In this document: in pieces, positions 12,943 through 24,287 of the stretch
How the letters are laid out: each line of letters starts with the position of its first letter
Numbering within the stretch: position 1 is the first letter of the stretch
DNA from: Pleodorina starrii
Lineage: Eukaryota; Chlorophyta; Chlorophyceae; Chlamydomonadales; Volvocaceae
Direction: 5' to 3'
DNA: 64,000 nt
Assembly (NCBI GenBank): GCA_030267565.1
Contig: BRXU01000002.1
Span: 8,962,254 to 9,026,253, forward strand
Notes under the pieces: model-generated
Seen by the model: only the letters and a program-made list of their open reading frames with translations
Databases searched by the model: none
Told to the model about the DNA's origin: nothing
Translations under genes and position numbers: made by a program

Positions 12943-13333
12943 GTCCACCTGATTCGTTCCATGTATAACCGATGCTGCTAGAGGCCGCGTCACTCACATC
13001 GGGTTCGTGTTCTCTTGTTGAAACAGCAAATAATGAAGGACAAGTGAAAAGGCAAACGATGATGGAGTTGAGATTGGCAACATCCAAAAAAGATCCGATT
13101 GAACGGCTCACTCCGTACGCCACATGGCAGTTACAACGTGCGCAGTTACCAGTTACAACGTGCGCTGCAAGGCCGTATCGAATATCGGAACGGACTGGCC
13201 GAGCTCTTACGTGTCTGTGCACGCATCTTCAAGGGAATATTAACATTGGAGGGCTATCCTATATAGAGAGATCAATTTTTTGCTCGGGCTTCTCGGACTC
13301 GTACTACCGACTACCGGACCGTACCGGACTCGG

Positions 13334-13381
13334 GCCAATGGGCCAATGGCCCAGTGGTCCAATGGACCAATGGGCCAATGG
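13334..13381. promoter_or_regulatory. Six tandem 8-bp CCAATGG units
   Basis: Six consecutive 8-bp units of the form NCCAATGG: five are exact after the first base and one is CCCAGTGG. This gives a CCAAT motif once per 8 bp, about 390 bp upstream of the start of copy A. CCAAT is the NF-Y core site, so a regulatory cluster is possible; a simple minisatellite is equally possible. Confidence 0.45.
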
Positions 13382-14335
13382 CCCAGAGCAACATCAGACA
13401 GGGAACGGCAAATGGCCTTTCAAGGCTGAGTAATGCAGTACCCTGGGCGCTCAAACCTGTCTCCCCCAGCCTCCCCCCACCTTGCCCTCATAGAATGGAG
13501 CTTGAGGTACGCCGCTGCCGAAAAGCTCATGAAAACTAATCTTTCGGTTGGCAAGGCAACATGCGGACAGCGGCTTCCTACATTGCTGCACCGTGCCGGA
13601 GACAACTCCCACGCACTGCCCGTACAGTACCCCGTAGGTTCGTTCACCTACACTTGGCTTTTGCTTGCATGCACCAATGGAGGCCCCTGATGCCGCCTAT
13701 AGTACGTACGCATCGTGCCACCTCCAAACAAGTGCACATGGACTAGGCAGGCGGGGTTTGTGGCTGACGTTACTGCTAAGCACGCCATTCGCACTGCCAG
13801 GCCTCGGCCGGTCGGGCCTCGGGCACCTGCAGAACCGCATCCAGTTCCTTCATCCGCAACAGGTCCCCTCCTCCCCTCGGCGCGTACATCACGTTCCGAC
13901 GCCGCGCTCCCCGCCCTGCTCTGCGCACCTCGGGTTATCGCGCGGCCCCACACTGCCCTCGCCGCCTGATACCCTACACTCGCCCCAGGGGCCCTCGTGA
14001 TGAAGGGAACGGAGGAGGTCCGCTATCTTGGCGGATCCCTCAGCCATGCCGCGATAACATTACTCCATGCGCAATGGTGATGGAGACAACAAAAGCGAAA
14101 TTCAAGAAGCAACTTGCCGTACTGAACTCACGTGCTACGGACCGCCCAAAGATCGGTCCTCATGGTACGCAGAAAGCGTTCATCTCGCTCGCTCGGTCAA
14201 GTTGTTCGTTGGTCTCACCGCCTTCGCCCTTTCAACGAGTCACGGTGCCCCGCTGTAATTCTTAGGAGCCGCCACCGGATGCCCAGCTGAGCTGCGGTCC
14301 TTACCTTCGCTTGACCCAGAATGCGCCAGCGCAGG

Positions 14336-14368
14336 GGACCCTAGTGGTCCCTCATTGTAACTCTCGCA
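14336..14368. repeat. 33-bp dispersed repeat, copy 1
   Basis: It is identical over 33 bp to 38557-38589. It begins with the interrupted palindrome GGACC-CTAGT-GGTCC and continues CTCATTGTAACTCTCGCA. Flanking sequences do not match, so it looks like the terminus of a dispersed element family. Confidence 0.7.
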
Positions 14369-16185
14369 CCCTAACTGAACGCAACGTAAGGTGCTTCCGC
14401 CTGATTCGAGCTGTGGCTCTGGCTGATGGTCTCCGTCTGAGCTGACAGCGAAACCCAAGCTGACCTGCAATGCCTCCTCCGGCTCGTTACACATAGGCCA
14501 CAGCAATGCAGCCTCATTACCTCTGCTCTGCGGTATGTATCGTAGATCAACACGGACCTCGGTCCATGTTGATTGGGCAGACAAGATCGCGTGACAAGAT
14601 CTGCCGTACAGGCCGCATGTCCCAACGGTACAAGCGCCAGTCAACCACAACCACAGTCCATTGCACCTAGCCACCAACTGCCGACCCGTACCGTAATTGG
14701 CACGAACTACATTGGTGCTCGACAGGGCAGGCTATGCCAGCGCTGTGACAATCCGCGCGATGCCCGGCGGCCGAACGGCCTCCCCAAACCATGCCCCCCG
14801 GCAGAGAAATTACGGGTATTTAGCAGACGGGACTGCACCTGCTGGGTGGAGGTCGCGCAAGGAGCGAGTATTCCATGACCTTCCCACACGGCGGTCGCAC
14901 CGGATCCTGCTGTACCATCTGCCTCCCCCCTCACAAACCGCATCCCCTGGCAGGCCTACCGCTGCCTACCGAGGAGTTCGCACTAAGACACGTGTTTGGT
15001 GGACTGATTCGCGCGGCGCGTTCCGCCGTATGTCGGCTCACGGCGGGCCACAGCAGCTGAATGAGTACAACACGAAATGGCAGCGTGGGATGGGTTCAGC
15101 ATCTGCTGGTAGACATGCATGTGGCGTGCAGCACCAGTGTATCTAAAAGCGCGTCATAGTAATACGGTGCTGCCCGCCGGCGCCTTTTTTCGCTGGACGC
15201 TGCGATTACGGCTCAGTCATGAAGGAAAGGCGAAAGTTTTCTTGGCGTTTTTGGATCGGCAGTAATGATAGCAGGCAGGTGCGGCCGCGCCGGCGATCGA
15301 GGCCTGAGAACAAAGTGACTTGCAGGGTGCAGCGAGGTAGGGTAACCTCAGAACGCTGGGTACACAGCTAGGTTCACCATACAGCAGAGGAGAGCGGAAC
15401 CTTCGCCTATTCAGGCAGCCACCGCGGCCGCCAAATGGGTTTTGGTGTGGCTATTTCCATCTCCAAGTTCAAATGAATCCCACAGAGCGCGAGTAAATCG
15501 TCTGTGCGTGCAAACCATGCCGTGTCGGGCCCCCTTTCCCAGCCTTGAAATGAAATCATGCGCCAGCATGCGCCGTGTCCTCGAGTACCCTATGCGTCGC
15601 CAATAGCACCAGCCAGGAGCCGCTGGCGAGCACTGACAAAGTCCAACATTGAACGGTGTTTCCAACAATCTCGCTTCGGCGGGTGCGGCTGTAGTGCCCC
15701 TGCGCTGTGTCTCGGCCCGGTCAGGGCACCCGGTGCTCGCTCGTCCTGCCTCAGGGCGAGTCGCCCACAGTGTAACACCCGTTAACAAAAGTGTATCCGT
15801 ATGGACCTTGGGAAGGGTTCCAAGGACAAGGAATATGTACCAACCGTTTTGGACATGAAACCTGCACCGGCTTGCCGCTTCTGACGGCAATGCGCACGTT
15901 GTCGAGGGTTGTCGGCACTCGAGTACCAAGCATTGTAACTTCGTTCACCGCAAGGCTTCCATCCATTGTTTTCCCAGTCCATGCATACATCAAACACTTA
16001 AACTCTGTAATTTAAAAAGTGCCTTGCTGAGCGTCTTTGGAAAGTGGTACGGAGGGGCTCTTACTCATGCCGGAACGCTGCTGGACATGCAAAACGAGGC
16101 AAAACTTTAGGGTTTATTCGTCTACAATTTAACTTTCAAAGGTCTACAGGTGGAGCGCTAGGATCTCTTGAGAGGAGCCCCGTGG

Positions 16186-16382
16186 CTGCAGGGACTCTGG
16201 CCGGGCATTGTCACCAAGCGCCGACATGGGCATCTTAATTTAGCATATTTAATTAAATATAATTATATGCATAGTAGTGAATGAACCCGTTATTGTGATA
16301 AGTGACTGGTTTCCGTTGCGTCCTGCGGATGCCCTGCACTACCTGCAGAGTGCAGACGCCTGCAGCATGTGGGGTATAAAAG
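16186..16382 (+). promoter_or_regulatory. Promoter of DUR3 copy B: conserved upstream element and TATA box
   Basis: A TATAAAAG box lies at 16375-16382, about 160 bp before the ATG, directly after CTGCAGCATGTG. Copies C and D have the same CTGCAGCATGTG-TATAAAA pair. At 16186-16220 is a block starting CTGCAGGGACTCT that is also conserved upstream of C and D. An AT-rich stretch (16235-16269) lies between the two. These are the best candidates for shared control sites, presumably nitrogen control; that role is inference. Confidence 0.6.
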
Positions 16383-16537
16383 GCAGTTCGTTATACGCAT
16401 GTCTACACATTCATGTGTCTTGCACTTTACTTGCAACGACATCAAGTATAGCTCGCCGCGTTCGCCTCGTTATTTCTACGTCTACTCGGCGCTTGACGCA
16501 CCAACTCGAGCATTTCCGAGTAACGTAGCACCCGACC

Positions 16538-19500
16538 ATGGGCGAGCTAGCTTGCACCACCGGTGTCACAAACATTTTCCAGTTTCCCCAGTACCTAGGG
16601 GCATGCTCGTTCTTTGGGAGCGGCGGTAAGTCTTCGGACAAGGGTTCTGACGATCGGATGCCGTTCACGTGGCCTTGTAGCCATCATAGTCAGTTTAAGG
16701 AAAGTTTACAAAATGTCTCTTCTTGCATTCTCGCAGACAGCGCCCTGCCGCAGGGTCTTGGGTGGTTCATCCTATTGGGCCTCGGCGCGCTGTTCGCCTT
16801 GATTCCAACGTTTCTTGTTTGGTTTGACAGGTAAACATAATGCAAGAACTATTGCGGCTGAATAGGCAAACCGCGATTTGTGGCAGGAACAACGACCCCT
16901 AACAGTTACACAGCGTCTTTTTGGCCCTTCTGCCAGGGGGCGCCAGGACGTATATGTGCTACCGGTACTAATTAACTTCTGATATTGCTGTAAAAATGCA
17001 GGAAGTTTGGTGGTGGCACGAAGGACTCCGAAAACTTTTCAACCGCGGGCCGCAGCATCAAGGCCGGCTTGACGGCATGCGACATCGTTGCTAAGTGGAC
17101 ATGGGCCGCCACATTGCTCCAGTCTTCCAATGTCGCCTTCTCGTTCGGTGTCTCTGGCCCCTTCTGGTATGCCGCAGGTAAACGCGACTCCCGGTTTAAC
17201 CGTCGTGTGTGTCGATGGTTCCGTTCCCTCGCATAGCGCGCCATCAGATCCGAAGGGCGTAAATTGATATTTGCAAGAAGGCAGTTTGAGCCATGGATCC
17301 CCACATCGCCGCCCACGCTGCCCGCCCTTTCATGTCCGGCTTTGCGCCCCGTTCCGCATCCCGCCTGCGGCTCCTTTCCATCTTCACCCTATCTCTCCCC
17401 GCCCCCACGAACACCCGCACGCAGGCGCCACTGTTCAGGTGCTTCTGTTCGCTATCCTTGCCGTCGAGATCAAGCGCAAGGCCCCCACCATCCACACCTT
17501 CCTGGAGATCATCCGCTGCCGCTGGGGCACCACCGCCCACGTCATCTTCACCGTCTACGGCTTCCTTACCAACCTCGTCGTCACCGCCATGCTCATTCTG
17601 GGAGGCGCCGCCGTGATGGAGGCCCTCACCGGCGTGTCCGTCTACGCCTCGTCCTTCCTCATCCCCGCCGGTGTCGTCATCTACACGGCTGTGGGCGGCC
17701 TGAAGGGTACCGTGGTGGCCGAGTGGCTCAACGTCTGCGTCATCTATCTGGCTCTGCTCATCTTCATGTTCCAGGTGTGGTACTCGGGGGGAGCTTTGCT
17801 CTTGAATGACAGCTTAATCGCAACGGTTGTTCTTCACGCCGGTCCATTTCGGATGGCGCCGGGCTGCCGCATTGCAAGGTTTCTGTTGCGTCGCACTCCG
17901 TCTTACTCCGCGTTAGTCCTACCCTTGATACGCTTGATACGTAGGTGATGGTGGTTCCAGCTTTCCGCAGCAGTGGCAGCAGCGGCAGCAAAAACAAGTA
18001 GCCTTGCATGCTCCCTCGTCCCTCCCCGGCTCACACCGCTTCCCCCTGCCCTACCCTGCGCACTGCCCCGTCCCGCTCCCCGCCCTTGTTTCTTCCCTGC
18101 CAGGTGTACGCCACCCACAAGGACCTGGGCTCCATCTCCCGCGTTTACAACCAGCTCAAGCTCGTGGAGGTGGCCCACCCCGTGGCTGACAACATGGGCG
18201 GCTCCTACATGACCATGTTCTCCAAGTCCGGCATCGTCTTCGGCATCATCAACATCATCGGTGAGGCACATTGCACAGCGCCGAACGTTGATCTGTTGTC
18301 GATCGCGTCCACAACCCTCATCCCGAGCTCTTTTCGCCTCATGTGATTACACCCCACGTCGTTCTCTCCGCCACCCCTGCAGTCCTCGTCAACCCGTCCT
18401 CATCCCTCCATCCTTTCCCCTGCCTACTGCTTCCCCACAGGTAACTTCGGTACCGTGTTCGTGGATCAGTCCTACTGGCAGGGCGCCATCGCCGCCAAGC
18501 CCTCCGCCACCTACCGCGGCTATCTGCTCGGCGGGCTGTGTTGGTTCGCCATTCCCTTCACCTTCGCCACCACCATGGGCCTTGGCGCGCGCGCTCTGGA
18601 CCTGCCCATCACCAAGGCGGAGGCCAACCAGGGCCTTGTGCCGGCCGCGCTGGCGGTGCACCTGATGGGCAAGGGAGGCGCCTTCCTCATGACCTTCCAG
18701 CTTTTCATGGTGAGTGGGGTGGGCTGCTGCGGGTGTGACCCGCATGGGTAACCCGGAAGAGAGGGGTCGGTTTGATTTTTACGCGCGCTTCGTTTGGGAT
18801 TTCTCGGCTCAGGCGCACGCACACCGGCCTATCCATCGATCCTCGAAACGCGTAGTGTCTGCCAGTGTGTACCTCACCTGACCATCCGCCGACCTCGCGC
18901 CCTCCCTGCTGTCAGGCTGTGACCGCCACCGCCTGCGCGGAGCAGATGGCCGTCGCCACCATCGTCGCGTACGACATCTACAAGCCGTACATCAACAAGA
19001 ACGCCGACGGGCGCACCATGATCAACCTGCAGCGTGCCATGGTGGTGGTCTACGCCATCATCTCCGGCGTCGTTTCCGTCATCCTGTTCAAGCTCAACGT
19101 CTCGCTGGGCTGGGTGTACCTGTTCATGGGCATCATTATCGGCTCGGCCGTGTTCCCCATCGCCGCTTCGCTGACCTGGGCCAAGTGCTCCGCCACCGCC
19201 GCCTGCGTGTCCGCCGTCGTGACCACGCCGCTCGCCATCATGACCTGGCTCATCACCGCTGCCAAGCTGAACAACGGAGTGCTGAACCTGGATACCACCG
19301 GCCAGGACTACCCCATGCTGGCTGGAAACCTGGTGGCGCTGTTCTTCTCCATGATCCTCTGCATCGTACTGTCGTACATCTTCCCCCAGGTAAGGAAGCG
19401 GGAGCTATGCTTGCGCGGGAGGGTGCGTTTGGCATGTGCTTTACACGCCGCGGTGCATTGCCATGGCTCGCGTGTGCTGGTGGCCTTGCCCGCCACTTAC

Positions 19501-20369
19501 CGGTAGTTTCCGCTCTCTGGGGCCGACGAAGGAGTTAACGAGCCCAATTCACCGTCAGCTTTGCTAACCCAGTGCTGTCCGGACGAAACCACATGGCGCC
19601 TGCATTGCCTATATGACTAATTGTTTCGCGATGCTTGTTTTCTGCGTTCGATACTACAGGATTTCGACTGGGCCGAGCTGCGCAACATCCCGGTCATCGA
19701 GTCGGATCCCAACTCCGACCCCAACAACTTCGAGGGCGAGGACTCCCCCGAGGCGCTCAACCACGTCATCCGTTTCACCTGGGCCACCGGCGGCACCCTC
19801 ACGCTGCTGCTCCTCATCCTGTGGCCCATCCTCGCGCTGCCGGCCAAGGTCTTCAGTCAGGGATACTTCACGTGAGTGCTCCGGCGGGCCGATCTAGACA
19901 GGCGGGGTGAAGGTGGTTGGTTTTTTATGGCACGTCACCAGTAAGGGATGCGGGCGCTCATGGCATGTGGGGGGTGTTGGCTTTAGTATGGCCACATGGC
20001 TTTAGTTGGTCTAGGCGGGGTCAGGCTGCCCGCCTGTCCGATGTTCGTTGCACGCTCATAAGAGGGCTTCGCTTGCCTTCGTCCCTCGCTGCCATTGACC
20101 CAACCTGACTCGCCTCTGTGCCAATCGCTCCCCACGCACCGTTTTCCGTTCACAGGTTCTGGGTGATCATTGCGATGATCTGGGGCATTGTCGCGTCCGT
20201 CATCTGCATTGTGCTGCCCATCGTCGAGGCCAGCGACGTCATCTTCGCCGCCTGCAAGGGCAACAAGCGCGGCAGCAGGCCCACCCCCAACGCGGAGGAG
20301 AGCGTGCAGGGCAAGGCCGCGCACTTGGAGCTGCCGCCCGTGCCCAAGACTGAGCCGATCCGGGCCTAA
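16538..20369 (+). CDS. DUR3: DUR3-type urea transporter, copy B
   Basis: Predicted urea symporter of the plasma membrane, 677 aa, sodium:solute symporter family. Nine exons: 16538-16625, 16737-16830, 17002-17177, 17425-17774, 18104-18260, 18441-18709, 18916-19389, 19660-19871, 20156-20369; every intron is GT-AG. Landmarks: [14 protein letters not shown] at the N-terminus, the first membrane helix in exon 2 ([20 protein letters not shown]), [16 protein letters not shown] (exon 3), [20 protein letters not shown] (exon 4), [19 protein letters not shown] (exon 5), [20 protein letters not shown] (exon 6), [20 protein letters not shown] and [20 protein letters not shown] (exon 7), [16 protein letters not shown] (exon 8), and a last helix then a hydrophilic tail with HLELPPVPK (exon 9). 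The start context CCATGG is shared with D. Exons and parts of introns are nearly identical to copy C, indicating recent duplication or conversion. Confidence 0.93.
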
Positions 20370-23300
20370 GGAGTTCCTAAGCCGGACTCCACTACTCCTG
20401 TCATTCGGGTTTCGGACACAAGTACGACACTGTCATGTTGAGTTGTATGTACCTATAATGGCGCGCGGCTGTGCATCCTGTTTTCCATGTCGGTATTTGA
20501 GTGGAAAATTGGGGGGCAGCCGAGAGCCGCATCTGGGGATCAAGCTGAAATTTTCGCGGCAGCGCCTTGTTGCCTGCCGGCCGCGGTCCGTTGCGCTCGC
20601 CCGCCACCGGTGGTGGCACACCCTTCACCCACCGTGTCATGCCCACGCTTGGCAGTTACGGCCTATGGTGTTTGGCCTTTTGATGTGTTCATTGGCGGGA
20701 ATAATTGGAAGCGGCGGGAACCATGGAAGGGTTAGGTCACGTGTAGCACTCAATGCCCACAAGCAAACTAACAGCAGGGCACACAATGAGTGGGTACGGT
20801 AGGTAGTGATTGTGCTGGTCCGCTTGCGTTTGGGTGCCTCGTATTGTCGCTCGTCGATGAACTGTCTTCGGCTGATACTGAGTTAGGCGCAGGTTATTAC
20901 TGACAGGACTGTAGGCGGCACCGGGTGCCGATCATTAGAGGGCGCCGTGCTCTGGTGGGTTGCCTCAGCTTGACGTGAGCTGCCCTTTAGGATAAAAGAG
21001 ATAAAGAGGATAAAGAGACGACACACAGGAAGGGTCACAGCATGTACTGTATGAAAACCGTTATGGTATGATCACTGCTATGCTTCTTGATGGCGTGGTG
21101 CAAGCGAACACGTTAAATAAGGCATTGCATACGTAGCGAGGGAAGTAGTGGGGTTAAATGCGTCCGCATATGCGTGGCGATATGCGAACGTTGGGCGTCC
21201 TCACCGGGAGCGCTGAAATACGAGGGCAGTGAAGTACGGCACGACTTGTCCCGTAATTACAGTTGGTACGTTGTACGGCACGCTTGCAGGGCACGTTGGT
21301 ACGATGGTTGTTTCGGTACTGGGACTACACATCTGTAAAAGAATGCGGTTTCGTGATAATTGCCTCAATCACGCCATTGGCTGCAGCATGCCTGTGCGTA
21401 TCGTGTCATTTATGGACGCGCGATACGCCCTACCAACGCCAAGTAACCATCATGTATCCTTACCGGTGAGTTCGTTATCCCGCAGCAGCGGAGACCACAG
21501 CCCCGGCGCACGCCGGGCACGCCTTTCGGCATAACGCTACAACCAAAGGCGCCGGCGGCGCTCAAACCCAACCAGGGCAATCCAAACACCATTAATGAAC
21601 TACCGTACTGGCGCCAGTGGGGCGCGGGCAAGAAGTGAAATGAAGCCATTACCTTTGTACAAACGCGGAGGAGCCGTTTTCCCCATGTACAGCACGCGCA
21701 CACCCCGCACGCGCACACCCCGCACGCACCCCGTTTCGGAACGGCTCACACCGACCTGCCAATAGCTTAGTTCCGAAGGAGCGTAGCGATTGTAAGAACT
21801 GAGCAAGGTTTGGTACGGCATAGTACGGCTGACTGAAGCTGTTAAGCTCGCGCTCTCTCCTGTTTCGGCATTCTGCCTTTCACAGTAGAAAGCACTCACT
21901 TCGCTGTGAGTGACCACTTTCCCTCCCTTGTCGCCCGAGCCACGCTGGCTCGTGCCCCTCCCGTGGTCACTGTCCCCCTCAGTGCTGGCGGCGGCTTTCT
22001 GGCGGCGGCCCGCCCGGCCGGCTTCTGGCGAGCTGCGGGGCTGGGGGGTGTGTGCGTCGTTGGGTTTCCGTCGGGGGGTGGTGACGCTCGGACAGACGGC
22101 CGTGCTCGCGGACCGGGATCAGCCCTCCGCTCACGGGGCCGTGGGCGGCAAGGGGCCAGCCCTCCGCCGGGTGGGGGGTCGGGGGGTGGTGCCAGGCGTT
22201 TCGTCTTCGGCCGGCTGGGGCGGCGGCGGGGTTTTTTGGCTTGTGGCCCCTGTTCCCGTTTTTCCCCGCCGCGTTTGCCCCGATTGGTTTCTCGTTTTGG
22301 GAATCATTGGGGTTGCTCTGGCGCTTTCCCTCGTGATCGCCGGCTTGGGTGCCGGGTTGGGTGCTGTGGTTGTTGGTTGCCCGTGTGGCGGCCCTGGGCC
22401 GCGTTTCGTGCTCGCCGGCTCGCCGCTGCACGCTTGAGGCCTTTGGCTGTCGTGTTGGCTTCCGGCTGGCTTGCCCCGCGGGGCCTTCGTCTGTCTCAAG
22501 AGGCAAGAGCGCGCCACATATTGCATTTATGCGCCCATATTCCTGTAGATTTGGGGCCAACGCGCGAAAGCATTCCACGGGCATGCCAGCGGTAGATGGC
22601 AGTCATGGCAGAGAAGGCCCACACCCGCAATCGCCCTCGTCCCCAGACATGCCGAGCCTTGGGGAACGCCAACTCATATCCGTTCACCAGGGAACACTCT
22701 TGCTGGCTCGCGCGCGTCCGGCAAGGTGCCCCAGTGTGGGGAAAGTCGTCTACGGTGGGCGCTTCGGTCGATGTAAGGCACCTACGCGTACGGTCAGGGG
22801 TGCACTACCAACCCAGCAAATAACAATGAGCATCGACGTCGGTTGGGGCCATGTACGGCTAGTGCAGCTTGTGGATGTCTTATGTGTCTCTAATCGCCCC
22901 TGTGGGCTTACGTCGGTTGGCCCAGTACGGCCAGGTACTGCGAATGCGTTCGAGGCCTAGGAACCACGCGTGACCTGCGGAACTGGAAGATTCGACAGGA
23001 AAAACGAAGAACGGCGCGTTTAAGGGCGACGGGGTGCTAAACAGCTCCAGAGTCGCAGCCCGACAGGCACGGTCTATTCGTGTAATCTATCTTGACATCG
23101 AAAGATGCTGTCGACTATCCCGCGGTAATCAAGGTACATGGGCCGTGTAATGGTTTCTACGGACAAAGACGCACATTCGGTTCGATCACTTCCTATTAGA
23201 TATCCTGCACAGGCTTGCGATACAGTACCAGTCTTACCGGTATACACAAAAGATTTCGAACGCCGAACATACCACAATTCCATGTTCATAACTGAACTTT

Positions 23301-23941
23301 GAAAGTGCCTTAGTATTTTGGTTAAATTTAAAGCTGCCTTGCTGAGCATTTGACTTGTTACAAGCCTCGGCTTAGGCCCAGACCTGCCCAGACGAGCCAG
23401 GGGGCTCATCGACCACCCGATCAAGGTAGATCGAGAAAGGATAAAACCACGCATCGTTTAAACACATAATGAACACGGAAGGAAAATACACTTGTGCACT
23501 GACAAAGGTCGACAAGCACCGTTAGGTCGGACCAACCAGCCCTGCTCGTCTTACATACATGGATAGGCATGGATAGCACGGGGATGCGGGCTAGACCCCT
23601 TATGACCAGTTGGCGTATTTGAAGGTGCATGGATGCCGGCACATGTTGATCCCGGGCTTGTGGTTATCAGACAACAAATAACGCGGGGGAACAGTTTAAG
23701 CCGCTGGCCCCTATCTTCCTTCAGCCGCTACTCCAACTGATGACAAAGTGCCCCTTCGTATCAGTTGTCAACTCGTTCTGCAAGCTGGCAACTGATGCGA
23801 TGGAGCACTGAGTCAGCCCGCCGGAACGCGGCTTGGCACGTTCAACATTGCAAAATAAATTAGGATTTCCTCCACATATTACTTTTACAATAAACCCATA
23901 TAAGCTACAAGGGTCTTCAAGGCGAGTCCCGAATCGGGTGG
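20370..23941. other. Intergenic region between DUR3 copies B and C
   Basis: The first 600 bp or so (to about 20990) are homologous to the 3' flank of copy C (28059 to about 28690), so the duplication unit included this flank. The rest has no recognised gene. A GC-rich block at about 21906-22595 is open in several frames on both strands but has no family resemblance. Confidence 0.5.
20556..20604 (+). promoter_or_regulatory. Conserved 3'-flank block, copy B
   Basis: A block reading GCGGCAGCGCCTTGTTGCCT and onward into CGCGGTCCGTTG-GCTCGCCCGC lies about 190 bp after the stop codon. It is conserved after copies C (28233-28284) and D (32344-32396) better than the sequence around it. It may act in mRNA 3'-end control; function unknown. 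Confidence 0.45.
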
Positions 23942-24118
23942 CTGCAGGAACTCTGACTTGCCAGGCGTCGCCACCAAGCGCAAACAAAACACCTTATTTG
24001 GAGACTCGAAAACTAATTTTAGATCATCAAAGCGACCTTCAATGTAAAGCGTCATGCCAGCTGTCACACTGGTTGCCGTGCGGTCCTGCAAATGCCCTGC
24101 AGCATGTGCCATATAAAA
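23942..24118 (+). promoter_or_regulatory. Promoter of DUR3 copy C: conserved upstream element and TATA box
   Basis: TATAAAA lies at 24112-24118, about 175 bp before the ATG, right after CTGCAGCATGTG. The distal block CTGCAGGAACTCTGACTTGC at 23942 and onward to CACCAAGCG (about 23980) matches the block upstream of copy B. Confidence 0.6.
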
Positions 24119-24287
24119 CGTTGTTCGGTAACCACATGTCTACACACTTATAGGTTTTGCACTTTAACTTGCATCGACATCAAGCGTATCTCGCCTCGTT
24201 CGCGAAGTCGCGCCTTCGTCCTTCAACAACCACTCGGCGATTGCCACATCAACTCGAGTGCGTAGCATTTCTGAAAAGCACCCGATC

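Larger units (their letters stand above)
12943..16185. other. Divergent intergenic region between DUR3 copies A and B
   Basis: It holds the upstream region of copy A (minus) and the distal upstream region of copy B (plus). A TATATAG-like motif for copy A lies near 13258-13266. No gene is supported: open frames of 60-170 codons overlap on both strands and fit no family. The CCAAT tandem and a 33-bp dispersed repeat inside it are listed separately. Confidence 0.5.

Noticed and set aside
12863..13222. A longer N-terminus for copy A starting at 13222
   Set aside because: That frame differs from the one that gives CEFFGDG and joins exon 2 in phase; the ATG at 12942 is the right start.
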